Shown: positions 1-8,615 of the stretch, piece after piece
Layout of the letters: each line of letters starts with the position of its first letter
Numbering within the stretch: position 1 is the first letter of the stretch
Notes under the pieces: generated by a model
Databases searched by the model: none
Told to the model about the DNA's origin: nothing
What the model saw: the letters and a program-made list of their open reading frames with translations, nothing else
Program-made: the position numbers and the translations under genes
From: Anaerolineae bacterium
GTDB taxonomy: Bacteria > Chloroflexota > Anaerolineae > Aggregatilineales > UBA2796
Direction of reading: 5' to 3'
Assembly: GCA_019637615.1 (NCBI GenBank)
Contig: JAHBVJ010000050.1
Location: forward strand, 1-40,101
DNA length: 40,101 nucleotides

Positions 1-490
1 TGCCGTTGATCTGTTCCAGCGTGGCGTTGTCGCCCTTAATCATCGCCTGCACGAACTTCTGATGTTCGCTGGCGTCGTTATTCACGGTCATGGTGCGGAA
101 CTTGTAAACGTTGAACGCCTTGGCTTCCCAGCTACGCTTGCCGTTCTTGCCGCGCACCTTGCTGCCGACGCGTTCCTGTGTGAAGAAGACCGGGCCGGGG
201 GAGTCCAGCTTGATCAACACGGCGATGGCGGCCATCAGCGGGGACAGCGCGATCAGCGCCATGGCGGCGACGGTGAAGTCGAACCAGCGCTTGGCGACGA
301 GGTAGGCACGGAAACCGATGCTGAGGCTGCGCTGCTTGGGCTTGGCTTCCACAGCGGGCTTGACGAGTGTGAGCGGCGCGAGTTCGGCGGGACGACGGCT
401 GACCACGAGCGCGGTTGCCAGCATACCGATGGCGGTGATCGATCCTGCGAGTAGTGCGATTTGGCTGGTGCGCTTCATGTTCTTGCTCAT
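1..490 (-). CDS. Sugar transferase (undecaprenyl-phosphate sugar-1-phosphate transferase type), 3' end outside window
   Basis: Only the first 163 codons are inside the window and the gene runs off its left edge. The ATG at 490 is preceded by a GGGGAG-type ribosome site. A hydrophobic N-terminal segment (about residues 9-27) is followed by the hallmark start of the bacterial sugar transferase family (WcaJ/ExoY/PglC type): RWFDFTVAAMALIALSPLMA as a re-entrant or membrane helix, then LDSPGPVFFTQERVG, and VYKFRTM near residue 133. Family members load a sugar-1-phosphate onto undecaprenyl phosphate at the inner face of the membrane to begin exopolysaccharide or O-antigen repeat assembly. Substrate specificity cannot be read from this half. 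The O-antigen ligase-type and GtrA genes near 23-25 kb are in the same functional area but not adjacent. The family call is firm; the sugar is unknown. Confidence 0.88.
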   Translation of the reverse strand, partial: MSKNMKRTSQIALLAGSITAIGMLATALVVSRRPAELAPLTLVKPAVEAKPKQRSLSIGFRAYLVAKRWFDFTVAAMALIALSPLMAAIAVLIKLDSPGPVFFTQERVGSKVRGKNGKRSWEAKAFNVYKFRTMTVNNDASEHQKFVQAMIKGDNATLEQING

Positions 491-615
491 CGTCGTTTCT
501 CCCCTGTCTCGTTCCTACAACCCGTATCAATAAGTGCGTTTGTGTGATGTGTTGATGTCCTATACCTTAGCCTTGCGGCCTAACAAGTTGCTAACGTCCA
601 GATTCCCATCAAAAC

Positions 616-797
616 TGTAAGGATTAATAGATGTCGAAACACAGGCTAGATAATTTTGTTAGGCATGGATGCATGGCGTAGTTGTGGGATCGAATCGATA
701 CCAAGACAGCAAAAATCCAGCGGCCTTACAAAATTCAGAAGTGGCTGAAATGCAGTTTGTAAGGTATCCCCCGAACGAGCCATCGGGCAACCTTACA
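616..797. repeat. Four copies of heptamer CCTTACA / TGTAAGG
   Basis: TGTAAGG lies at 616-622 and 758-764, and CCTTACA at 724-730 and 791-797. The middle pair extends to a perfect 9-base inverted repeat, CCTTACAAA at 724-732 and TTTGTAAGG at 756-764, with 23 bases between. Chance would give far fewer than one copy of a given heptamer in this length. The location upstream of the sugar transferase suggests regulator binding sites or RNA stem elements; which one is unknown. Confidence 0.5.
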
Positions 798-825
798 CAA
801 GCCATTGAGAGGGGATATATACAAC

Positions 826-846
826 AGGGCGGGATTATCCCGCCCT
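826..846 (-). terminator. Hairpin terminator of the 1090-residue gene
   Basis: AGGGCGGG and CCCGCCCT form a perfect 8-bp GC-rich stem with a 5-base loop, 36 bases past the stop codon at 882. Read on the minus strand it is followed by a T-rich run (TGTTGTATATAT), so it fits a rho-independent terminator for the minus-strand gene. Confidence 0.75.
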
Positions 847-881
847 AATTGACTGCCTTAACCGACTGCTTCGCGATGTTA

Positions 882-3800
882 TTACGCTTCGTGTACGCCG
901 AGGAAATAGCCCTGCAACCAACGCAGCACTTCGATCACGGTGCGGGGCTGCTGCCGCCCGATGTACAGTTGGCGTCCGGGGCCACTGTCTTGCAAGACAC
1001 GATCATTGCCCTTCGCACCGATCAAATTGAGGATACGTGCAAGGCGCTGAGAATCGCTGCCGAGCACATCATGAATCTGGCGCTGTGAGACGAGATCGAG
1101 CAGCGCCCACGCATTTTCAATCTCAGCTGACCACGCCGCGGAGCTGAATGCTGGCGCGTTGAGGCGGTTTTCTTTACCCGTATCCGAGGGGAACGCGCGA
1201 ACAAGACCGCGCAGCAGTTCCACCAGATGATCAGTTTCAAGCAAGACGATGTTCAACGACCGATTGCCGAAAATATGCGGCGGGGCTTCGCGTCCGAGCG
1301 AAACTTCCGCGACACGTCCCTGACTGAAGTAAGCGCCGATCCATGTCAGAGCTTCGAGGCTGGTGGTTGGTGCAGCGCTGCCTGTCATTAGCTTGGCGCG
1401 CAACTGCTCATTTTCTGAGCGTGAACGGCGATTCGTGCGGGCTTGCTGCACGCCGTACAACTGCATGATGTACTGCGCAATCAGTCCGAAGTTCTCGCTC
1501 ATCCGCTTCTTTTCGCTGTCGTTTAGCCCGCCAATGGTACCTTGCACAGTCCGTCGCAACTTGAACAACGGCGGCGTTTCCTGTCCTTCGTAATACACGG
1601 CGGCCCAATCGATCAGCAGTTCCGCACTGGCGCTGACATATTCCGAGAAGGTTACCAGATCGTGACCGCTGACGATCTCGCGCACGGTATATGCGGCTTC
1701 CAGCACATCCCGCGCGGCGGCACCGTGTCGTTCTCCCATATGGAGCGCGACTTGACGTGCCGATTCTGAGTGTGCGCCGCGTACATACACACAAAAGGCG
1801 TTCAAAATCGCGCGCACCATATCAGGCGACCATCCAGCGATCATGTACACCTGATCGAATAATTCCGCCACACTCAGCGATTCTGTATCGCCGCCCAAGG
1901 TGAGTGCATACTTGACGATGGCGTCCACGAGTTGCAACGCCTCGATCCGGTCACGGCGGGCAGCGGTGACGTGCAGCAGCCGCAGCGCTGACTCGACGCC
2001 AAACACCGCAATCAAGCGCGGATCGCCTTTACGTTCCGGTATCCAGAACGTGGCGAGGGAACGCGCTGCCGGTTCCATTTCCGGCGACCATTTTTGGCCT
2101 TCCAACGCTCCAAGATATAACCCGATCTGAAGCATCGGGCGCAAACTGCTCTCGCGCACCGCGTTTAACGCTGCCAACGCTTTCTCGACATCCATCGGCG
2201 CTTCACGGATCGCCACGCGTCCGATCTCAGCCAACTGCCACTGCTCGGTGGCCTTAAACAAACTGTCCTGATACCCTTGCATCTGCCGGACGGCATAGTC
2301 AAAATGACCACGCGCCAGACTCATCGTGATCAGCCGATGCAGCAAATCGTTGGGCATTCGGCGCATTAGGTCAGGTGTGGCAAGCTGTTGGGTCATCCCC
2401 ATAAACAGCGGATCAAAACGTTCGCCGTAAGAGGATGCCGCCACACGCACCATCCCGCGCAGGGACTCAGTATCAAGCAGATCGTAGCGTTCGGTGTTAA
2501 AGGCCCACTCGACCAAGCGCCCCAGAATCAGCGGTTGCACTTCGCTGCCATACGATTCAGCGGCCTTACTCAAAATCCCCGGTTTGGGCGGACGAGTCGC
2601 CGTTTGCACCAAGTAGGCGATTGCTTCCTGAATAAGCGGCGGTAACTGCGCCACATACCGCTGATCGCTTAGGATACGCTGCAAGCCCCCCATCGGCAGG
2701 TGAGAGATCGCCATCAGGAAGATCGCGCGGGCGATTCGGGCATCTTCATACGCCTTGCGGTAACTGGAGGTGATGAGCTGTACGATAATACGCTCGATCC
2801 CTAATGCGGCAGGGGTCTCTACCAAGCGTTCCGTCAGCGTTAGCAATCCGCTTGTATCATTCGTTGCCATTACGGCTGCATGTCGCGTCTGGATCGCCAG
2901 ACTAAGCAGCGGACGCCACCGCTCAACATCAACGCCTAACGGTGGATGCAGTACCCAGCGCTCGACCATATCGAAAACAGCTTGTGCGGTGTCCATTTTG
3001 GCGGCGGCGGCTTCCAGCACCACGAAGATCGCATCGCTGACATCTTTGTTGTGCGCCGAAATCGTCGGGATGATGTCCGTATGCGCGAGATCGCCATCGA
3101 CTAAAGACCGCGTCACCAGATGTTTGGCGTACGCGACGCGTAAATCATCCGGCAAGGTGGGGTCTTCGCGCAGTACGCCCGCGATCTCCTGCAAGGGCGC
3201 GGGTTGATTGGTGCTGATCATGCTGTCCAGCGTGAATCGCCGCGCGATCCATGCCAGCGCATTGGCGAGGTCGTCTTTGCGCATCGCCCGCCATACCGCC
3301 GTCCGCGCCGATTTCTCGGTTTGCTCTACTACCACCGACGTATCCAACCGCAGTTGCGATACGACGAACTTGCTGTAGACATCTTCCGGCGGCTCACCAC
3401 CGATCAGACGGCGGTTTGCCCAGTCGTACACGATGTAGCTCGGCGGGAACGTCGCCGCATCGAAAAATTTGAATTGTGCGCGGATTTGCTGCGAATCAAC
3501 CACACTCGTACAGATGGTAATGGCGACGCGGGCGGGCACAGGCAGCAGCGCCAGCAAGCCTTCCACGAATGACAGCCGATCTTTGAGCGACGGCGGCGCG
3601 TTGATCACGCCAACGCCCATCGCCTGCACCAACCCGCCTAACAAACTGCCGATCATCTTGGTGTTGCTCTTGGTATAGCGCATCAAGTTCAGCAATGCTT
3701 CATTCTGTTCATCGGTGTTGGGTTGCGTCGGTTCGAACACGAATGGCGGCTGTTCACCCGGCTTGATCGTGTTGATTGGCTGATTGATGAATGTTTCTAA

Positions 3801-4154
3801 TTTGGTATAACTGCCACCCAACCACCGCAAAACGATAGACGGAACGGGCATGTAATGCGCGACGGGCGTCCCATCTCCCAATCGCTGCGCACGCGCGATG
3901 ATGTAATCCACCGTCTCGCCCCGGAACACGCCGAATGCGGCGGGCATTACCTGATTAAAGTCACCACCACGCAGCGGTGGCGGGGCAATAAAAGCGATTC
4001 GTGTGCATTCATGGATCAATTCACGGGTAACGCCGCGCGATGACGCGAAGACCTGCATCGTGAGCTGCCCCGGATTGACGATATAGAAATGTTCTAGTTG
4101 AAAACTGCGCGGAGAAGTTGTGCTTGCCACAAGTTCCACCCGAATTGTTACCAA
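882..4154 (-). CDS. Large protein of unknown function, possibly GAP1-like N-terminal half with helical C-terminal half
   Basis: I do not firmly recognise this 1090-residue protein. No signal peptide or membrane segment is apparent. The first 270 or so residues look like alternating strands and helices (FQLEHFYIVNPGQLT; SSRGVTRELIHECTRIAF; AHYMPVPSIVLRWL; then ALLPVPARVAITICTS near 210). This layout reminds me of the GTPase-associated protein 1 N and M domains described in bacterial conflict or signalling systems, but that is an impression only. From about residue 290 to 1000 it is almost entirely helical, HEAT/TPR-like, with no nucleotide-binding motif. The frame opens after a stop with no ATG near the start: TTG at 4154 is the longest choice, and GTG codons at 4142 and 4133 are alternatives, the latter with GGTGGA upstream. 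The gene is monocistronic with its own terminator. Confidence 0.8.
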   Translation of the reverse strand: MVTIRVELVASTTSPRSFQLEHFYIVNPGQLTMQVFASSRGVTRELIHECTRIAFIAPPPLRGGDFNQVMPAAFGVFRGETVDYIIARAQRLGDGTPVAHYMPVPSIVLRWLGGSYTKLETFINQPINTIKPGEQPPFVFEPTQPNTDEQNEALLNLMRYTKSNTKMIGSLLGGLVQAMGVGVINAPPSLKDRLSFVEGLLALLPVPARVAITICTSVVDSQQIRAQFKFFDAATFPPSYIVYDWANRRLIGGEPPEDVYSKFVVSQLRLDTSVVVEQTEKSARTAVWRAMRKDDLANALAWIARRFTLDSMISTNQPAPLQEIAGVLREDPTLPDDLRVAYAKHLVTRSLVDGDLAHTDIIPTISAHNKDVSDAIFVVLEAAAAKMDTAQAVFDMVERWVLHPPLGVDVERWRPLLSLAIQTRHAAVMATNDTSGLLTLTERLVETPAALGIERIIVQLITSSYRKAYEDARIARAIFLMAISHLPMGGLQRILSDQRYVAQLPPLIQEAIAYLVQTATRPPKPGILSKAAESYGSEVQPLILGRLVEWAFNTERYDLLDTESLRGMVRVAASSYGERFDPLFMGMTQQLATPDLMRRMPNDLLHRLITMSLARGHFDYAVRQMQGYQDSLFKATEQWQLAEIGRVAIREAPMDVEKALAALNAVRESSLRPMLQIGLYLGALEGQKWSPEMEPAARSLATFWIPERKGDPRLIAVFGVESALRLLHVTAARRDRIEALQLVDAIVKYALTLGGDTESLSVAELFDQVYMIAGWSPDMVRAILNAFCVYVRGAHSESARQVALHMGERHGAAARDVLEAAYTVREIVSGHDLVTFSEYVSASAELLIDWAAVYYEGQETPPLFKLRRTVQGTIGGLNDSEKKRMSENFGLIAQYIMQLYGVQQARTNRRSRSENEQLRAKLMTGSAAPTTSLEALTWIGAYFSQGRVAEVSLGREAPPHIFGNRSLNIVLLETDHLVELLRGLVRAFPSDTGKENRLNAPAFSSAAWSAEIENAWALLDLVSQRQIHDVLGSDSQRLARILNLIGAKGNDRVLQDSGPGRQLYIGRQQPRTVIEVLRWLQGYFLGVHEA

Positions 4155-4302
4155 TAACTCACAAAACGTGATTCGAAATATTCACAAGATTTTACCATAG
4201 GGCAGTCACTTGCGCTTTTACACGATGGAATTGATAGAATGTTGTAGAATTCTCCGTTTTGTCGGGCGGCCGCGTTTTTAGCCGCTTGATATGTCCGCGT
4301 AA

Positions 4303-4308
4303 TATAAT
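4303..4308 (+). promoter_or_regulatory. Possible -10 box for REC-histidine kinase gene
   Basis: TATAAT lies 48 bases before the GTG start. No good -35 hexamer is seen 16-18 bases upstream, so this is only a candidate. Confidence 0.3.
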
Positions 4309-4356
4309 GCGGGTGCTTGGCTCGGCAAGCAGTTATCCATACGAAAGATACGCAGC

Positions 4357-5607
4357 GTGAAGCAGAAACCCTTCGTCCTATACATTGAAGACGACGCCTT
4401 AGCGCGTAAACTGGTCGCCAAAGTCTTAGCCTCAGATTTTGAAGTAGTTACCGCTCACAATGGGCTTGAAGGCTTGACGCAAATTCAACGTCGTCGCCCC
4501 GATCTTGTGTTGACCGATCTGAACTTGCCAGATATTAGCGGCGAATTCATCGCCACGCGCATTCTATCACAGGTTGATCCTCCCATCCCGATTGTGGCGC
4601 TCACGGCGCAAGGAGATAAACAGCACCGTCAGCGTGCCCTAGCCGCTGGCTGTATTGGCTTCTTGACCAAGCCCATCGAAGTCGCCACTTTGACGCAAAC
4701 GCTGCTCGATTACATGTCTGGCAAGCGGATCGATACTCTCACGCCGGAGGAACACAAACGCGCCTCGCAAGAAATCACCTTCGATCTCGCCGCGCAGTTG
4801 GAGAAATCGACACGGCAGGCGGAAACCGATACCGCTGAGTTGCGTTTGCTGGAACGTGCCAAGACGGCCTTCCTGACGCAAGTTTCACACGAACTGCGCA
4901 CGCCGCTGACTGTGCTCTCTGGCTACGTACAGATGCTCAACCGCCAACTGCGTGAATCGCAAACCGTCAATGATACGCACCTTGAGCTTTCCGATCTGAG
5001 CGTCGAGAGTCTGAAGCGCTTGCAACGCTTGATGAACGAGATCGTGGTGATGGCGCGCCTGTCCACCAATCAGCTCGACGCCTACAAATCGCCTATCAAG
5101 ATCGGGCCGCTGGCGCTGGACGCGATCAAAGAATTCGAAGACGCTTTCGCCGCGCGCCGTTTTGTGTTCGAAACCGAGGGCAATGGCTGGGACACTACCT
5201 TCATGGCGGATTCGACACTCATGCGCATGATGTTCAGCAACTTGTTGAGCAACGCCATCAAATTCACGCCGGATGGCGGCAAAATCATCCTAAGCATTGA
5301 GAGCTTCCGCGAAGCCATGCACATCTGCGTTAAAGACAGCGGCATTGGCATCGCGTCTGAAACGCTCCCGCTGTTGTTCAAACCGTTTTATACAAACATT
5401 GATGTCTCGCGCGGACGCACCAGCAAGACCGAGTTCATGGGCATGGGGATGGGCGTCGGCCTGACCATCGTCGCCAAGATCGTGGAAGCGCATAAAGGCA
5501 AAATCTGGGCGGAAAGCCCCGGTCACGACGAAGACAAACTCCCCGGTAGCACCTTCAATATCCTGCTACCCGTGCTCGATCTGGCAGCGCAAGCGGGGGG
5601 AAGCTGA
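4357..5607 (+). CDS. Hybrid receiver-histidine kinase (REC-HisKA-HATPase)
   Basis: A 416-residue soluble two-component protein. The receiver domain (about 5-120) has the acidic pair E11/D12, phosphoacceptor D54 in LTDLNLPD, T83 and K105 (LTKPI). A short coiled linker leads to HisKA with the H-box SHELRTPL (phosphorylated H178), and HATPase follows with the N-box SNLLSNAIKF (about 294-303), G1 box KDSGIGIA (about 326-333) and a G2 box rich in Gly/Met (GMGMGVGLTIVAKIVEAHKG). There is no transmembrane segment or sensor domain, so the N-terminal receiver is the input: it probably accepts a phosphate from another kinase and controls the kinase part. The gene starts with GTG. The Ser/Thr kinase and the single-domain receiver follow on the same strand, each with its own promoter-like sequence. 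Confidence 0.9.
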   Translation: MKQKPFVLYIEDDALARKLVAKVLASDFEVVTAHNGLEGLTQIQRRRPDLVLTDLNLPDISGEFIATRILSQVDPPIPIVALTAQGDKQHRQRALAAGCIGFLTKPIEVATLTQTLLDYMSGKRIDTLTPEEHKRASQEITFDLAAQLEKSTRQAETDTAELRLLERAKTAFLTQVSHELRTPLTVLSGYVQMLNRQLRESQTVNDTHLELSDLSVESLKRLQRLMNEIVVMARLSTNQLDAYKSPIKIGPLALDAIKEFEDAFAARRFVFETEGNGWDTTFMADSTLMRMMFSNLLSNAIKFTPDGGKIILSIESFREAMHICVKDSGIGIASETLPLLFKPFYTNIDVSRGRTSKTEFMGMGMGVGLTIVAKIVEAHKGKIWAESPGHDEDKLPGSTFNILLPVLDLAAQAGGS

Positions 5608-5676
5608 TTCAGTCAATTCACAATCGCTACAACAGCATTGTTACATCCCCTTATTTCATTGCGCGCCTAAGTGGCG

Positions 5677-5707
5677 TATACTTTGGTTGATAGGTTAACC
5701 AACCTAT
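5677..5707 (+). promoter_or_regulatory. -10 box with overlapping inverted repeats upstream of Ser/Thr kinase gene
   Basis: TATACT at 5677-5682 is followed by ATAGGTT-AACC-AACCTAT at 5690-5707, a 7-bp inverted repeat, which overlaps a second inverted repeat, TTGGTT...AACCAA (5684-5703). An operator placed just after the -10 box would suit repression. No clear -35 hexamer is seen, so the promoter assignment is tentative. Confidence 0.35.
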
Positions 5708-5758
5708 GTCATTGACGTTTTGCATCTAGATTCTAACTATATTGGCATTCTTATTTCT

Positions 5759-7813
5759 ATGAAACCGGAATCCCTGATCGGGAAAAAAATAGGGCAGTAT
5801 GACATCGTTTCGCTGCTTGGGCAGGGCGGCATGGCGATGGTTTTTCGCGCTTACCAACCGGGCATGAAGCGCGATGTTGCGATGAAAATAGTTTCTCGTC
5901 AAGTGGCTGAAGACCCGATCTTTATTGAACGGTTCAACCGTGAAGTCGAGGTGATTGCCAGCCTCGAACATGCAAATATCGTGCCCGTCCATGAACATGA
6001 TGTCACGCCCGACGGCCTAACCTACCTGACGATGCGCTACATCAAGGGCGGCTCGCTCTCGGAACGCATCAAACAAGGGCCGCTGCCCATCGACGATATT
6101 GCCCATATCCTCAGCCAGATAGCCGATGCGTTGGATTACGCCCATCGTCGGGATGTGATCCACCGTGACTTGAAACCAAGCAATATTCTGCTGGATGAAC
6201 AGGGCAACGCTTATCTCGCGGACTTCGGGTTGGCGCGTCTGGTCGAATCGGACGAGCGCCTCAAGAAGCACTTGACCGAAACAGGCACCTTTCTCGGCAC
6301 ACCGGCTTATATTTCGCCGGAGCAGGTAGAGATCGGTGAAGCTGATCAACGCTCGGATATTTACAGCCTCGGCGTCATCCTCTATGAAATGCTGACCGGA
6401 CGCACGCCGTTCATGGCGGAGTCGGCCTTCAAAATGATGCAAGCGCATCTGTCGCAGCAAGTGCCGCCAGTCCGCAACTTCCGCCCGACGCTGCCTGCTG
6501 GCGTAGATGCCGTGATCGAGCATGTCCTTGCCAAGGACCCTAGTCGGCGTTACCAGACTGCGCTTGAACTTGCCAAGGATTTTACGGCTGCTGTACAAGG
6601 GCATATCATCACGCGCACGGTGCCTGCCGTGCAAACCTTGAGCTTTGCGCAAACCACCGTCGTCAATCCTTTGAACGACTCCAAACCAACGCTCAATTCA
6701 GCACCTACCGATCCGCAGCCGCGCGTCGGTACACGCTCACTGCTAGAACCGACTCGGTTCCGGGTCTTCACAGCAGGGATCGTCGTCGTGTTGCTAATCT
6801 TGATCGGGTTAACGGCGCTGCTGATACGCTCCAACGGTGACCCGAATAACATGGTTCCCCCGACTATTGATGAATCGCAACGTCCTGCAACAGGGAAGGC
6901 AGATGCGGTCAACTTCACCGATGCCGAGCTGCAAATGGCACGCCAGCGGCTGCAAGGCTCTTTCATTGGCATCATGCCCTGCACCTTAGAGACATCCTAT
7001 CACGCCAGTCTCGCCCGTTCACTGGTCACGCGCGCACAGGCTCTAAATCTGCCAACCAAGGTGGAAAATCCGGAAGGGCAACGCTATCGTCAGCCTGCCA
7101 TTGTGGATCAATTCGTAGTGCAGGGCGCTAAAGCGATTTTCGTTTGTCCGATGGACATGGAGGCGTTAACCCCTTCGATCCAAGCGGCGCAGGATGCCGG
7201 CGTCATCGTCCAGATCACGGGCGACAAACCGATGGGCAAAGGTAGCGTTACCTTTACCATCACTAACGAGCAAATGGGGATGGCAGTGGGTGAATTTACC
7301 GCCAAGTACATCAACGAAAAGATGGGTGGTAAGGCCAATGTTATCGTGCTTGATTACCCGCCCGTACCCTCCACAGTGGAACGCGGCGAAGCGATGAAAA
7401 CGGCGCTCTTGAAAGGCGCTCCGAACGTGACTATCCTCGGCAGTTGGACGGGCGGCCTAGCGGAAATGGGCAAGCAGTCGATGCAAGATGCCCTCGCAGC
7501 GCACCCCGACATCAATGTGATCATGAGCATCAACGATGCGGGGGCGTATGGCGCGGTAGAAGCATTGCAGGCCGCTGGCAAAAAGCCCGGTGACGTGATG
7601 ATCTTCAGCGTAGACGCCGAGCCGGAAGCACAACGGAGAATCTTGGCAGGTGAGTTCTTCGTCGCCTCATTTGATAATGATCCTGTGTTGACGGGGCGAT
7701 TAGCCATCGATGCGACGGTACGGATGTTGGCGGGTGTTCCCGTTCCACATCAAATATTGATGCCCGGTAAGATGGTGACTCGCGAGACCTTGACTGTGAC
7801 ACCAACGCCGTGA
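5759..7813 (+). CDS. Membrane Ser/Thr protein kinase with extracytoplasmic periplasmic-binding-protein sensor domain
   Basis: A 684-residue protein from the ATG at 5759. A TTG at 5720 would add 13 residues of no kinase character. Residues 14-275 are a Hanks-type kinase with all key residues: glycine loop LLGQGGMAMVF, ATP lysine K43 (DVAMKIV), catalytic loop HRDLKPSN (D137, N142), DFG D155 and the SPEQ form of the APE motif. A single transmembrane helix (about 336-356) is followed by about 325 extracytoplasmic residues. From about 401 on they match the type 1 periplasmic sugar-binding fold (RbsB-like): FIGIMPCTLETSYHASLARS, then an alternation typical of ribose-binding proteins (IIFVCPMD-like strand, VIMSINDAGAYGAVEAL, MIFSVDAEPEAQR). 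The likely role is to sense an external sugar-like ligand and signal by phosphorylating cytoplasmic proteins. The sensor is fused to the kinase, in place of the PASTA repeats common in this class. Ligand and substrates are unknown. Confidence 0.9.
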   Translation: MKPESLIGKKIGQYDIVSLLGQGGMAMVFRAYQPGMKRDVAMKIVSRQVAEDPIFIERFNREVEVIASLEHANIVPVHEHDVTPDGLTYLTMRYIKGGSLSERIKQGPLPIDDIAHILSQIADALDYAHRRDVIHRDLKPSNILLDEQGNAYLADFGLARLVESDERLKKHLTETGTFLGTPAYISPEQVEIGEADQRSDIYSLGVILYEMLTGRTPFMAESAFKMMQAHLSQQVPPVRNFRPTLPAGVDAVIEHVLAKDPSRRYQTALELAKDFTAAVQGHIITRTVPAVQTLSFAQTTVVNPLNDSKPTLNSAPTDPQPRVGTRSLLEPTRFRVFTAGIVVVLLILIGLTALLIRSNGDPNNMVPPTIDESQRPATGKADAVNFTDAELQMARQRLQGSFIGIMPCTLETSYHASLARSLVTRAQALNLPTKVENPEGQRYRQPAIVDQFVVQGAKAIFVCPMDMEALTPSIQAAQDAGVIVQITGDKPMGKGSVTFTITNEQMGMAVGEFTAKYINEKMGGKANVIVLDYPPVPSTVERGEAMKTALLKGAPNVTILGSWTGGLAEMGKQSMQDALAAHPDINVIMSINDAGAYGAVEALQAAGKKPGDVMIFSVDAEPEAQRRILAGEFFVASFDNDPVLTGRLAIDATVRMLAGVPVPHQILMPGKMVTRETLTVTPTP

Positions 7814-7830
7814 GCCAGAATAATTGCTCA

Positions 7831-7839
7831 TGCTATAAT
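7831..7839 (+). promoter_or_regulatory. Extended -10 promoter for CheY-like gene
   Basis: TGCTATAAT is a perfect extended -10 element 45 bases before the ATG at 7884, just after the kinase stop. It suggests that the receiver is transcribed on its own as well as by read-through. Confidence 0.5.
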
Positions 7840-7883
7840 ATTTTTGTTGGATGGGGCTGCCTCGGCTCCGCTAAGGGAAGTGA

Positions 7884-8252
7884 ATGGCAAAAATATTAGT
7901 GGTTGAGGATTCCAGTGACATGCGCCAGATGATGCGTGATCTTCTCGGCACGCTGGGGCATGAGGTGGTGGAGGCCGCCGACGGACTCGAAGGCGTGATT
8001 GTTGCGCTCCGTACCCATCCAGACTTGATCATCCTTGACCTGATGATGCCCTTGATCCCCGGCGGTTCGTTCCTCGATTTCAAGCATGACACACCCGGCA
8101 TCCAGAATATCCCGGTGTTGATCGTCTCTGCACATTCGGAAGCGCATGAAGTGGCCCGCAAACATGGCGCGGAGGGCTGGATGACCAAACCCGTCCGCAT
8201 CCTCGAACTGAGCAACCGTATCACCGCCATGCTATCCGTGGAACATGACTAG
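7884..8252 (+). CDS. Single-domain response regulator (CheY-like receiver)
   Basis: A 122-residue stand-alone receiver with the acidic pair E8/D9, phosphoacceptor D52 in IILDLMMP, the conserved Ser in LIVSAHSE and the lysine in MTKPV. There is no output domain, so it acts by protein contact or as a phosphate carrier. AGGGAAG eight or so bases upstream supports the ATG. The nearest kinases are the REC-histidine kinase at 4357 and the Ser/Thr kinase just upstream; partnership with either is inferred from position only. Confidence 0.92.
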   Translation: MAKILVVEDSSDMRQMMRDLLGTLGHEVVEAADGLEGVIVALRTHPDLIILDLMMPLIPGGSFLDFKHDTPGIQNIPVLIVSAHSEAHEVARKHGAEGWMTKPVRILELSNRITAMLSVEHD

Positions 8253-8255
8253 CCG

Positions 8256-8522
8256 TTAGCCCTCGACTGGCACAACGATCGGTTGCGCAACGCGTTCCGG
8301 GTTCGCCAGATATTCCTCAACCGTCAGATCATCATCGTCGTGATACCACTCCTCGTGATCAGATCGCTGGAAACAGGTCGGGCACTGTGTGATCCGATGT
8401 GTCGTCGCGCATTGAGGACATACGCCGTGCGTGGCGAAAGTATCCCACACGTGCCCACAAGTACAACGCCAGAACGCCCCGCCGGGATGCCGCCACGCAC
8501 ATTTTGGACATGCAATATACAT
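8256..8522 (-). CDS. Small zinc-ribbon protein of unknown function
   Basis: An 88-residue protein with four Cys pairs: CPKC near the N-terminus, CTC, CPQC, and CPTC before an acidic patch EEWYHDDDD. The pattern fits two zinc ribbons. The C-terminal third is acidic and probably flexible. I use the ATG at 8522, which has GGGAG upstream, rather than a TTG at 8576 that would add 18 residues with no ribbon character. The stop lies only 3 bases from the convergent receiver gene. No catalytic domain is present, so a nucleic-acid or protein-binding role is a guess. Confidence 0.75.
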   Translation of the reverse strand: MYIACPKCAWRHPGGAFWRCTCGHVWDTFATHGVCPQCATTHRITQCPTCFQRSDHEEWYHDDDDLTVEEYLANPERVAQPIVVPVEG

Positions 8523-8615
8523 ACTATCTGAATCTCCCACTAAACTTATAGTGGGTTTACGCACAAACGAGAGCAAAGTTTCAATGCAATAGATGCGTTT
8601 GACGACTTACCCTGT

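Larger units (their letters stand above)
491..881. other. Intergenic region between sugar transferase and the 1090-residue gene
   Basis: About 390 bases without a convincing coding frame, more AT-rich than the flanks. It holds the presumed promoter and leader of the sugar transferase (minus strand), four copies of the heptamer CCTTACA/TGTAAGG, and at its right end the terminator hairpin of the large minus-strand gene. A weak minus-strand promoter guess (TTGTTA, 16 bases, TATAGG, around 560-590) is not strong enough to list separately. Confidence 0.6.

Noticed and set aside
132..530. 132-codon minus-strand frame overlapping the sugar transferase start
   Set aside because: Its Arg/His/Gln-rich product has no family features, while the frame from ATG 490 gives an unmistakable sugar transferase.
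8324..8531. Frames in other phases over the zinc-ribbon gene
   Set aside because: Only the 8256-8522 minus frame keeps the regular Cys-x2-Cys spacing; the rest are shadows.
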